Below, piece after piece: positions 24,546 through 33,602 of a stretch of DNA of 64,000 nucleotides. The DNA is from JAXHUH01 sp034211175 (lineage in GTDB: Bacteria; Actinomycetota; Acidimicrobiia; Acidimicrobiales; CAIXPF01). The stretch's first letter is position 1. Each line of letters opens with the position of its first letter. The stretch spans positions 17,847 through 81,846 of the forward strand of contig JAXHUH010000205.1 in assembly GCA_034211175.1 (NCBI GenBank). The letters run 5' to 3'. The translations under genes and the position numbers were made by a program. The notes beneath the pieces are model-generated. The model ran no database searches. It saw nothing but the letters and a program-made list of their open reading frames with translations, and was not told the DNA's origin.

Positions 24546-27500
24546 TCACACGAGTTCGGCGATGGCGGTCCTGGCTGCTTCCAGCTCGGTGTCCGCGATC
24601 CCGTGCGCCAGCGGCAGCAGCGTGAGCGGGACGGCGTTGCGGAGGAGGTCGAGGAGCAGGACCTCGAGCGACTGTCGTTGGGGTGGCAGCAGCTCACGCT
24701 GCGCGAGCTCCGCGGCGCCGGCCGGCGCGAGCGCGTGCCCGAGCTGCACGAGCTGTTGCAGACGTCCCGGCAGTCCGACGAGCTCGTCGGGCGAGGGGAC
24801 GCGGCCCAGCGCGGCGTGCAGGGCGATCGCGACGTCGCGGAGCGCCCGGTCGTGGCTGAGTGAGGTGCGTGTCAGCATGCCGTCGGCGAACGCCGAGAGC
24901 GCGACCGCCTGTCCCTCGTCGAGGTTGCCAGGGATGCACAGATGCGCCAGGCGCTGCCAGGGGCCGCGACGAAGCTCGTCGTCCGGTCGCGAGACGACGT
25001 GGGTCACCAGCGGCTCGATGTGGCGTGACCGCGCTGCTCGGAGGCTGAGGTGCCGGGTGAGGTGCACCGCGGCGAGGTGCCAGCCCGGATCGTGATCGCG
25101 CCTGGCGCGGCCGTCGACGAGGACGATCGCGGCGAGGAGCGGCACGAGGTCGTGGTCGACGCCGTCGCGGGTGGCGAGCAGGCTGGATGCGTCGGCGTCG
25201 AGCCACTCCTTCGCGACGCGCTCGAGCGGTTCGCTCCACCCGTGGCCGAGGAGCTGCCCGGCCCCGTGCACCACACGGGGGTGCAGGTCGTCGGGCGGGT
25301 CGGTTGTGCCTCGCCGTCCGCCGTCGAACCACTCGCCGTAGGCCGCGAAGCGTTCCGGTACCGAGGCGTGGAGCAGGTCGGGATCGGTCATCCACGTGGG
25401 TAGGTCGATCGCGGTGCGCCGGTGGCGTCGTTCGACGAGGCCGGCGTCGTCGCCGATCGGCGCGAGCCACGCGACCTCGACGGGAAGTGGGTCGTCCGAT
25501 GGCTGGTGCGACGGCGAGGACGACTCCACCTCGACCAGGACGTCGGTCATGTGCAGGCGTCCGAGGTAGCGGTAGCGTCCGTTGCCGAGGTCGCTCGGGT
25601 CGGTGAGCAGCCTCACGTGGAGCGGTTGGCCGACGGTGAGGACCGACCGTCGCTGCTTCGGTGCGGATGCTCGTTTGAGCGACAGGCGGCCGTCGTTCAG
25701 CTGGAGGGCACGGAGTCCGTCTCGACGGTCGGCCACGTGGCGCCGGAGCTCGTCGAACGTGGGCTGGAACCATCCGGTCTCGCGGCTCGGCAACCACGCC
25801 AGCGCCTTGCTCTCGACGTCGCGGCACACGACGCCGCTCTTGGTGCCGTCGTCACCTTGGTAGGCGTCGATCGGCTCGACGGTGACCTCGGCGCCGTCGG
25901 TCCGGGTGTCGAGCCCGGGCCGGAGCCGACCATCGGTGCCGGCGTGGAGCCACAGCAGCGCCCGGGACTCGGCGAGGTCGCGGAACACTCGGGCGCCCAC
26001 GGCGGCGGGGAGGCCTCGCACGACGTCGGTGCGCCGGACGCGGACCAGGGTCCCCCCGACGAGCACGGCCGCCTGCCCGTCCGACAGGACGGTGAGGGCC
26101 TGCGCGGGGACGACGACCCCGGCGGGGATGTCGAGCTCCTGGGCCCGGTAGCCGAACCGCACCTCACCTTGGGCGACGTCGTCGACGGTCACCGCGAGGG
26201 CACCGCCAACAAGGTCGAGGAAGGCGCCGCGCCCGTCGTCGGCGAGGAGGTCCCGCAGCCAGGTGTACGCGCCCCACGACCGCGGGCTGGGCCTCGCGGG
26301 CAGGTCCGTGCCACAGACGGTGAGTGCGCCGCGGTCGTCGGCCCGGATGATCACGACGTCACCCGGCCGCAAGTCATCGGTCGTGCCGGGCGTTGCCTCG
26401 CTCAGGTTGTTGTCGGCGTCGAGCCACACGGCGTTCGTCGCGGGGGCACCGGCGGCACGGGACCTCGGCCGCTGCAGCCGTACGTGCCCGGCGCCGAGGT
26501 GGAGCGCGCCGGATGCCTCGTCGACGTGGCAGACCGGCAGGAGGGCGCGGCGGCCGAGCACCCGGCGTACGCCGGGACGCCAGTCCACGAGCACGGCGCG
26601 GCCGACCTCGGTGCGCCGGCGCCGCCGTACTCGCAGGTCGATCTCGTCGCCGGGTGCGAACGCCTTCCAGTACAGGTCGGCGAGCGACCGGGTCGCTCCC
26701 GAGCCCGTCTCGATCGACAGCAGGTCGCCTCGCAGCTCGACGACGCGGCCGGGGCTGATCTCGACCCACAGCCCGACGGGTCGGTTCTGGCCGTCCGTTC
26801 GCTTCACGACGCGGCGTGCGACGGTGACCGTGTCGCCGTTCCGGGCGAGGCGACGGTCGTCGAGGAGCGCGCTCGACGGGAGCGCACGCTCGGCGAGCTC
26901 GGAGCGCCGGTACCGCAGTCGCCACTCGCGGTCGAAGAACAACGGCTCGTGCTCGGCGGTGCGTCGGGCGATGTCCTGTGTCCGCACGGACCGCTCGCCC
27001 CCGCGACGGCGCCACTGTCCCGTCGAGCGGTCGTGGTAGCTCCACTCGCGTCGCAGCCGCTCGGCGACAGCCGCCGCGCCGACGTCGGCGAACGTGAGCT
27101 GCGGCCAGTCGCACCGGGCGGCCGCCGGCGGGTCGCTCGCGCCGTGCGGCCGGAGCACGGGGCGCAGCTGGTCGTCAACCGACACCGTGGCCGCGTTCAG
27201 CGGCTCGTCGGGGCGTACGACCAGGTCGCGCGTGCTCGCCCGGCTGCGTCGCACGACACCGACGCGGGGATGGGGCGCGTACAGCAGCTCCCCGATGGCG
27301 TGGCGCTCGTCCTCCGCCTCCAGCTTCGCCGTGATGTTCGGGAGGCCGCCGATCGAGAAGACCGCGCCGTGGTCCGTCCTGCCGCGGTGGAGCAGGCCGT
27401 CCGTCGGTAGCAGGACCGCGCCGCGCCCCGTGTCGCCGATGAACGCCTCGTCGGGTGAGAGCGCCGGTTGCGCGTTGATGTGGTCCTCGTCGTCCAGCCA

Positions 27501-30500
27501 GAGGCGGACGACTCCGTGGCGCGGGAGGTGCTCGGATGCGCGCAGCTCGTCGTCGGGGATTGCGAACACGACGTTGGCATCGAGCTCGACGCGGGTCTCG
27601 TCCTTGCGGCGGCGGATCACGACCGCGTTCTCCTGGCCGACGTTGCGCAGGATGCTGCGCAACACCTTCCAGCTCCGCGCCGGTGGGTTGAGCGTCGCGC
27701 CGACGGCACCGGCACCGCGTCCGGTCGTCTCGACCAACTGCACGAGGAACGTGCGGCCGAGCAGCTCCGAGTCGCTCTCGTCGGCGACGTTGCGCAGGAG
27801 GCTCTCGCGGTGGGAGAAGCGCCGGCGGGTGACGCGGGCGGTGAGGGGATGCTTGTCCGGCCGCTCGACTTCGGGTGGCAGCTCGCACGTCAGGACCACG
27901 TCGTTGTCGCGGACCTCCAGATCCGCCGCCCGCATGAAGATCCGGTGTTGCTCCTGCAGGCGGTGCGGGGCGGAGCGATGCAACGTGGCTTCGAGATAGG
28001 TGAACACCACCTGGCGGCCGCGGGAGCGTTCGAAGCGCTCGTGGTCGAGGTAGCCGAAGACACGCATCGACCTGGCGCCGTCGCCCGCGCCCGCATGCCG
28101 CACGAGTCGGTTCGCGCTCTCCCGGTCCAGCGAGGCGTTCGGCACGACCAGCGACCGGACCGGGCCGGCGTCGGCCTCCTGGATCCGTTCACGCCAGCCG
28201 GCGACGCCGTCGACGCGGGCTGATCCCCGGCGCCCGTCGATGGTGACGTCGAGGAGGTGGACGATGTTGTGCTCCTTCGCCTGCACGTAGGTGTGCCGAC
28301 CGTCGGACCACTTGATGGCCCCGGGGGCGAACGGATCGATGTGCAACGTCGCCTGGCGGTCCGATCGACGGTTCCAGGACACGCTGGCGCGGCGCAGGAC
28401 GTCACCGAAGAACAGCGGGAACGTCGCCCGGCTGGTCTCCTCGCCCTCGACCCGCACGTCCTGGAGCGGCACGTGCATCGTGCGCCCGTAGCCCCATTCG
28501 AAGCGCACGACGTCGTCGGGTTCGTCGGCGAAGCCCGCGAACGTGAGCTCGGGCGAGAGGTCGACGGGGGTCCCGATGGCGAGCCCGTGGGTCTCGACGA
28601 ACTCGTCGAGGCCTGACGGGGGGACCTGGCGGAACGACGCGTGCCAGGCCCCATCGAGGTCGACGAGCAGCACGCGAGCCTCGTCGCGGGGGTAGGTGTC
28701 GTTCTCCACCCACGGTGCCTCACCCTCGAGCAGGGGCACACGGCGTGCCCATCCGGCCGCGGTCGGGACCTCGAGGTCGTGGAGCTCGGCGACGTCGCCG
28801 ACGACCGTGGCATCGAGCGGCCGGGGCCCGTCCGGGTCGCTGAGGTAGCGGTCGAAGGCCCGTTGCTTCTGGTGCTCGGGTGAGGTCGGTGGCCGACGCT
28901 GCGACGGCCGCGCGTCGGTGAGGAAGAGCTCGCGACGGAGCGAGATCCAACGCCCGTCGACCCGCTCCGCGGTCACCTCGGCTCGCGCGACCGTCGTGGC
29001 GTCCGAGCTCCCGGCCCGGGTCTCGCCGGCGAGGTTCAGACCGCCGCCGGCGACGACCCGCTGCCAGCGGCCCCGGGTCCCGCTTCGCGGGTACTGGCCT
29101 CCGTGAGTGGTCGCCTTCTTCCCGGCGAGATCGGGGACAGAGCGCCGCGCGCGCCGGGTTCCGTGGCCCGGGTCGACGAAGGCGACGTCGTCGAGCTCGG
29201 TGTGCTGGAGGATCTCGACGTCTCGCCCGTCGACCTCGGCAGTCCCGAGGGCGACCGCCTGCCCGGTCGGGAGCTCGTCGACCTCGCGCCACAGGGCACG
29301 GACGATGAACCAGCGCGGCGTGATCTCGAGGCGCCACTCGTTCCGTTCGGTGTCGAGTTCGAGCTGGACCAGGTCACCGGTGTTGGGCTTGCCCGAGCGA
29401 CCGGGTGCCAGCTCGACGTTGCGGCGCACGAGACCGGCCTCCTCGCCGAGGTCGAGCCAGACGCCCAGGTACGCGACTCCATCGGCGTCGAGTTGACGTG
29501 GGACCTCGACGATGAGCCCGTCGACCGTCCCGTGTGCCTCGATTGCTCTGGCCGTGCGAGCAGCGAGGTCGGGGTCGAGCCCGTTCACGAGGTAGGTGGA
29601 CGTGATCGGCGACCTGGTCGCGACGGCAACGGGATCCCGCGTGCCGACGTGCTCGATCTGCCCAGAACGGTCGCGGGTCTGTCGCTGGCGGCGGTTCCCC
29701 TTCTCCGGCCAGTCGGCCACTGCCAGCATGCTCACCGATTCCGCGTCGACCTGGACGAGCAGGTTCGCGGGCGTCCAGCCGAAGGCCCGGCCGCCGCGCA
29801 CGTTCGGCGAGATGCTCCTGAGGTGGATCCGGCTTCCTCGCCGGTAGTCGCGGATCTCCCGGTAGGTCCGGAGGTCCCGCTCCGGCTGTGGTGCCCGTCC
29901 CGAGGGGGAGGTGAGCGCGTAGGTCTCGACCGGTCGTGCCTCGACCGTCGCCCGGCGCTGCTGACGCGGCCCCCATTCGATGTCGTCGAGTTGGCACCGC
30001 TGCAGGCCTTGCAGGTGGTCGAGACCGACCACGGTGATCGTGTCGGGGTAGCCGCTGAGCCCGATCCGGACCCGCCAGCGACCGTCGTCGCGGTCGGCCA
30101 CGTGAGGGCCGTCGTCGTCGAACAGCGTGCGCCAGCGCACGTTCCGGTCGTCGAATGCCGCCGCGGCGGGCGCGTCCCGGTGAGAGTCGGCGCGCCCGCG
30201 CTCGTCTCGGAGAGCGAGGCGCACGCCGTCCTCGTCGTCGACGAACGCGACGTGGACGAGCAGGCCCCACGGGTCGTCTCCCGCCGCCTCGCAGGCGTCC
30301 TGGAGCCGCTGGCCGTCACCGTCGACGAGGTCGTCGACCGCCACGACGAACGACGTCCCCGGCTCGGTTGCGACGCGCCACGCCACCCGTCCGTCGTCTT
30401 CGTGGTCGGCGACGACGGTCAGCGTCGTCTGTCGGCGCCCGGCGGCGAGCTCCGCCGCCACCAGCTCGGTGAAGGTGCGGTCGACGGGCTCCCAGGCGCT

Positions 30501-33500
30501 CCCGGTCCATCGTGCCAGCGATCGCCAGGTGCCCGGCTGCGGGTCGAACGATCGCGACGTGTCCGGCCACCACCGCAGCACGAGGTCGGCCGGGAGGTCG
30601 TCGAGCTTGTCGCCACCGATGGAGATCTGAGCTTCCTTCGACGAGGGCGTGGCCGTCACGTCGATCAGTCGGCAGTCACCCGGTTCGGCGTCGGCGGCGG
30701 GGATCGGCTCGATCTTCTCGATCAACATCCCCGATGGGTCCGCTCCGTGGCGGACCACGGAGGCCTGCACGATCGAACCCACGCCGTCCCGCGGTCGAAG
30801 GCTGGTGGTCACGCTGAGCCCGGGTGCGACGTTGAGCCACGTCTCCTCCGGCTGCTCCCCGGCGACGACTGCCGCGAGCATTCGGGGGTGCGACGAGAGT
30901 CGTGCCGCGAACGCCGCGTGGTCGCCGCCGCCGAGCAGGTTCTCGACCCCTGTCGCTGCCGGGTCGGCGCTTCGTCGCGTGGTCACGACGTGTCCCTGTG
31001 CGCTCGCCCGGTCGACGACGATGGCGTCCACGGCGCGCTGCCGTCCCGGGCTCGGGTCGGGCAGGTCGTGGACGTGGGCGCTCGGTGAGAGGCGGATCCC
31101 GGCCCACGCCTCGGCGGCATGCTCGGCGAGCGCCTGCCCCGACTCCACCATGACGTGCGATCCGTGCCGCAGGACCAGCTGGCGTTGGAGCTCGTCGAGG
31201 AGCGCCGCGTTGCGGGCGAGCCGACGGCGGTAGGTCGGGTCCATGATGTCGATCGCGTCGCGCTCGGAACCGGTCCCCGGCGCCGCGGCGGCGCACGCCT
31301 GGACCGCCCGGAGTCGGAGCGCGTGGGCGAGCTCGGGCGGCAACGCGTGCGCGGCCAACGCGTCGAAGAGCGCCCATCGCACGCGCGGGGTCCCGAAGCC
31401 GATCTCGACGAGCGTGTCGATGAGGTGCTCGTAGATCCGGCGCTGCCAGTCGTGGCCGTCCGTGGGGATCCGGAGGAGCTGCGTCGTCCGGAGCGCGACG
31501 ACCCGCGGGAAGAACTTCTTGTCGTTGATCGCCGCCAGCGTCTCGGCCCAGTCGCCGATCCAACGACGGCGCAGGGCGTCGGGTTCCCGGGCGTTCTCGT
31601 GGAGCAGGCTGGCGACCCGTTCGGTCGCCAGGGCCAGACGGGTCCGCGCCTCGAGATCGTCCTCGTCACGCCAGCCCGTCTCCCAGATCTCCGGAGGGAG
31701 CTCGTCGCTGAGGAGGATGTTGCGCCACGCGCCTCCGCGATGCCGGAGCTTGCGCCAGTCCCACGGCGTCCGGTCGAAGGGGTGGTTCGGGAAGTGGAGG
31801 TGCAGGTCTACGGCGGCGCCGGTCTTCGCCCGGTTCACGGACTTCAAGGCGTGCGGATTGGTGGTGCTACCGAACCTTCCCCAGGCGCCGCCACGCAGCA
31901 GTCGCGCCAGGAAGCGCTCGGCAAGCGGGGGATCGTCGGCGAGCCAACGCTGGAGCGGTTCGTCGCGCCGGCTTCCGGACACGCCCCACAGCGCCTCCTG
32001 CAGCCACCCGCCGACTACGAACGGGGCGGCGTTCGCCAGCAGCGCGTGTTTCTCCCTGGGCACGTACCCCTGGTCGGTGTCGAGCGTGTCGAGCAGCTGC
32101 CCGGCGAACCACTCCGGCGGCACCTCCTCCCGGTAGCCGCGCCCGATCGCGTCCGTCGCCCGCTGCGCGGCGAGGGCCAGACCGCTGAGCGGGCGCTCGA
32201 GCACACCGGGTGAGCTGGGGAGCTCGCCGCGACCGACCTCGGCGAGGTGGGTGCGCAGCGGGTTGTCGACGAGGACGTCCCCGGCGTGCATTACGAGGTC
32301 GACGAGGTGGCCCGGTCGCTCCGCCAGCGGCTGGCGCAGGATGGTGTGGGTCGTCATCACCGCGGCGAACAGCCGGAGCAGCGCGGCCGGCGTCGTCGAA
32401 CCGGCGAAGTTCGGTTGGCTCTTCGGTCGAAGGTCCCACCCTCGGCGGCGGACGCCGAGCCACGGCGAGAACACGAGCGGGCAGTGCGCGTCCGGCCAGC
32501 GCGCCTCCGGCCCGTCGGTCGCATAGAACTTCGGGCGAGGGTCGTCGTCCTTCAGGTCGCGCAGCGAGAACAGCGTCTGGAGGTCCTTGGCCCATGCGTG
32601 CCCCGGCCGGGCGCCGATCGGTGCCTCGAAGCGACCGGTCCGCTTCGGCGGCTTGCACCAGGCCCCCCACCAGCGCTCGAGGCGCGCGGCCGCCGCCTCT
32701 GGGTCGCGCTCGGCGGCGAGCTGCCAGAGCACCGCGTGCCACAGCACGAGCGGTACGTGGTCCTCCTGGTCGGCCCGGACGCCGAGGCGGGACAGCGCGG
32801 CGCTGGTGCGCTCGGGGCTCGGGGTGCCCCGGCGCTGGCGCGTGAGCTGGGCGAGCCGCGTGAAGGTGACCGACTCGATCTCGATGGCCTCGAGCGGCAC
32901 AGCGCCCCACAGCAGGCGGGCGGTCGCGGTCAGGATGTCGGGCTCGAGGTGGGCGACGCCCACGGTCGCGCTCCAGAGGCGTCGCACGAGGTCGCTCGGG
33001 TCCCGGTCGGCGCCGGCCCGTGCGGCCAGGCGCGTCCCCACCAGCATGGCCAGGCGGCCGAGCTGGCCGGCGACGGCGCGGTCGACGAGAGCGGCGATCG
33101 CTCCGTCACCATCGAGCACGTCGGCCGCCGCCAGGTCGGCGTCGTGCGCCGCGCTCAGCGCGGAGAGCAGCAGGATCTCGCCGGTGAACCGCTCGATGTC
33201 GAGGTAGGGGTACCGACTGGGGGCCTCCACGTTCCGCTGGAGCGAGGCTCTGGCCGCCCGTTCCGCCGCCTTCGCGCCGTCCCCGAACGGCTTGGGGCGG
33301 CGGAGCTCCCGCACGACGGCGCGCAGCGGCGCCTGCTGGTCCGGGGGGAGGCCGTCAACCAGCTCGTTGAGGTACGAGAAGGCCTCCTCCGGCCGGGCTG
33401 CGCCGAGACGGCTGGCCATCGCGATGACCTCGGAGGACGCGTAGGCACGCATCCACGGCTCGGCGTGATCGAGCTCCCGGAGGGCGGCCCGGACCACCCG

Positions 33501-33602
33501 GATGTCGTCGGACCGGCGGAGCTGGTCGACGATGGCCATGAACGCCTGGGTCTCCGGAGGTGAGCACCGGACGGCCGAGCAGAAGTACCACGTGTCGAGC
33601 AT
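24546..33602 (-). CDS. Giant 3018-residue protein of unknown family
   Basis: I recognise no family. Residues 1 to about 900 are mostly helical with HEAT/TPR-like periodicity (LRRSDDIRVVRAALRELDHA near the start). About 920-2700 is a very long beta-rich region of small repeated-looking barrels with acidic loops and recurring patterns such as VVRLWLDDEDHI and RWFIVRALWREVD. It may contain OB- or SH3-like folds. About 2720-3018 is helical again. There is no Walker A, PD-(D/E)XK, HNH, signal peptide or convincing membrane segment. The ATG at 33602 abuts the stop of the peptidase gene with no gap, so expression should be coupled. It could be a scaffold, sensor or substrate of the peptidase. An uninterrupted 9-kb frame argues for selection. 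Confidence 0.85.
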   Translation of the reverse strand: MLDTWYFCSAVRCSPPETQAFMAIVDQLRRSDDIRVVRAALRELDHAEPWMRAYASSEVIAMASRLGAARPEEAFSYLNELVDGLPPDQQAPLRAVVRELRRPKPFGDGAKAAERAARASLQRNVEAPSRYPYLDIERFTGEILLLSALSAAHDADLAAADVLDGDGAIAALVDRAVAGQLGRLAMLVGTRLAARAGADRDPSDLVRRLWSATVGVAHLEPDILTATARLLWGAVPLEAIEIESVTFTRLAQLTRQRRGTPSPERTSAALSRLGVRADQEDHVPLVLWHAVLWQLAAERDPEAAAARLERWWGAWCKPPKRTGRFEAPIGARPGHAWAKDLQTLFSLRDLKDDDPRPKFYATDGPEARWPDAHCPLVFSPWLGVRRRGWDLRPKSQPNFAGSTTPAALLRLFAAVMTTHTILRQPLAERPGHLVDLVMHAGDVLVDNPLRTHLAEVGRGELPSSPGVLERPLSGLALAAQRATDAIGRGYREEVPPEWFAGQLLDTLDTDQGYVPREKHALLANAAPFVVGGWLQEALWGVSGSRRDEPLQRWLADDPPLAERFLARLLRGGAWGRFGSTTNPHALKSVNRAKTGAAVDLHLHFPNHPFDRTPWDWRKLRHRGGAWRNILLSDELPPEIWETGWRDEDDLEARTRLALATERVASLLHENAREPDALRRRWIGDWAETLAAINDKKFFPRVVALRTTQLLRIPTDGHDWQRRIYEHLIDTLVEIGFGTPRVRWALFDALAAHALPPELAHALRLRAVQACAAAAPGTGSERDAIDIMDPTYRRRLARNAALLDELQRQLVLRHGSHVMVESGQALAEHAAEAWAGIRLSPSAHVHDLPDPSPGRQRAVDAIVVDRASAQGHVVTTRRSADPAATGVENLLGGGDHAAFAARLSSHPRMLAAVVAGEQPEETWLNVAPGLSVTTSLRPRDGVGSIVQASVVRHGADPSGMLIEKIEPIPAADAEPGDCRLIDVTATPSSKEAQISIGGDKLDDLPADLVLRWWPDTSRSFDPQPGTWRSLARWTGSAWEPVDRTFTELVAAELAAGRRQTTLTVVADHEDDGRVAWRVATEPGTSFVVAVDDLVDGDGQRLQDACEAAGDDPWGLLVHVAFVDDEDGVRLALRDERGRADSHRDAPAAAAFDDRNVRWRTLFDDDGPHVADRDDGRWRVRIGLSGYPDTITVVGLDHLQGLQRCQLDDIEWGPRQQRRATVEARPVETYALTSPSGRAPQPERDLRTYREIRDYRRGSRIHLRSISPNVRGGRAFGWTPANLLVQVDAESVSMLAVADWPEKGNRRQRQTRDRSGQIEHVGTRDPVAVATRSPITSTYLVNGLDPDLAARTARAIEAHGTVDGLIVEVPRQLDADGVAYLGVWLDLGEEAGLVRRNVELAPGRSGKPNTGDLVQLELDTERNEWRLEITPRWFIVRALWREVDELPTGQAVALGTAEVDGRDVEILQHTELDDVAFVDPGHGTRRARRSVPDLAGKKATTHGGQYPRSGTRGRWQRVVAGGGLNLAGETRAGSSDATTVARAEVTAERVDGRWISLRRELFLTDARPSQRRPPTSPEHQKQRAFDRYLSDPDGPRPLDATVVGDVAELHDLEVPTAAGWARRVPLLEGEAPWVENDTYPRDEARVLLVDLDGAWHASFRQVPPSGLDEFVETHGLAIGTPVDLSPELTFAGFADEPDDVVRFEWGYGRTMHVPLQDVRVEGEETSRATFPLFFGDVLRRASVSWNRRSDRQATLHIDPFAPGAIKWSDGRHTYVQAKEHNIVHLLDVTIDGRRGSARVDGVAGWRERIQEADAGPVRSLVVPNASLDRESANRLVRHAGAGDGARSMRVFGYLDHERFERSRGRQVVFTYLEATLHRSAPHRLQEQHRIFMRAADLEVRDNDVVLTCELPPEVERPDKHPLTARVTRRRFSHRESLLRNVADESDSELLGRTFLVQLVETTGRGAGAVGATLNPPARSWKVLRSILRNVGQENAVVIRRRKDETRVELDANVVFAIPDDELRASEHLPRHGVVRLWLDDEDHINAQPALSPDEAFIGDTGRGAVLLPTDGLLHRGRTDHGAVFSIGGLPNITAKLEAEDERHAIGELLYAPHPRVGVVRRSRASTRDLVVRPDEPLNAATVSVDDQLRPVLRPHGASDPPAAARCDWPQLTFADVGAAAVAERLRREWSYHDRSTGQWRRRGGERSVRTQDIARRTAEHEPLFFDREWRLRYRRSELAERALPSSALLDDRRLARNGDTVTVARRVVKRTDGQNRPVGLWVEISPGRVVELRGDLLSIETGSGATRSLADLYWKAFAPGDEIDLRVRRRRRTEVGRAVLVDWRPGVRRVLGRRALLPVCHVDEASGALHLGAGHVRLQRPRSRAAGAPATNAVWLDADNNLSEATPGTTDDLRPGDVVIIRADDRGALTVCGTDLPARPSPRSWGAYTWLRDLLADDGRGAFLDLVGGALAVTVDDVAQGEVRFGYRAQELDIPAGVVVPAQALTVLSDGQAAVLVGGTLVRVRRTDVVRGLPAAVGARVFRDLAESRALLWLHAGTDGRLRPGLDTRTDGAEVTVEPIDAYQGDDGTKSGVVCRDVESKALAWLPSRETGWFQPTFDELRRHVADRRDGLRALQLNDGRLSLKRASAPKQRRSVLTVGQPLHVRLLTDPSDLGNGRYRYLGRLHMTDVLVEVESSSPSHQPSDDPLPVEVAWLAPIGDDAGLVERRHRRTAIDLPTWMTDPDLLHASVPERFAAYGEWFDGGRRGTTDPPDDLHPRVVHGAGQLLGHGWSEPLERVAKEWLDADASSLLATRDGVDHDLVPLLAAIVLVDGRARRDHDPGWHLAAVHLTRHLSLRAARSRHIEPLVTHVVSRPDDELRRGPWQRLAHLCIPGNLDEGQAVALSAFADGMLTRTSLSHDRALRDVAIALHAALGRVPSPDELVGLPGRLQQLVQLGHALAPAGAAELAQRELLPPQRQSLEVLLLDLLRNAVPLTLLPLAHGIADTELEAARTAIAELV

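Noticed and set aside
24546..33602. Giant protein as a polyketide or peptide synthetase, or as an adhesin
   Set aside because: No adenylation, ketosynthase or carrier motifs, no signal peptide and no regular adhesin repeats.
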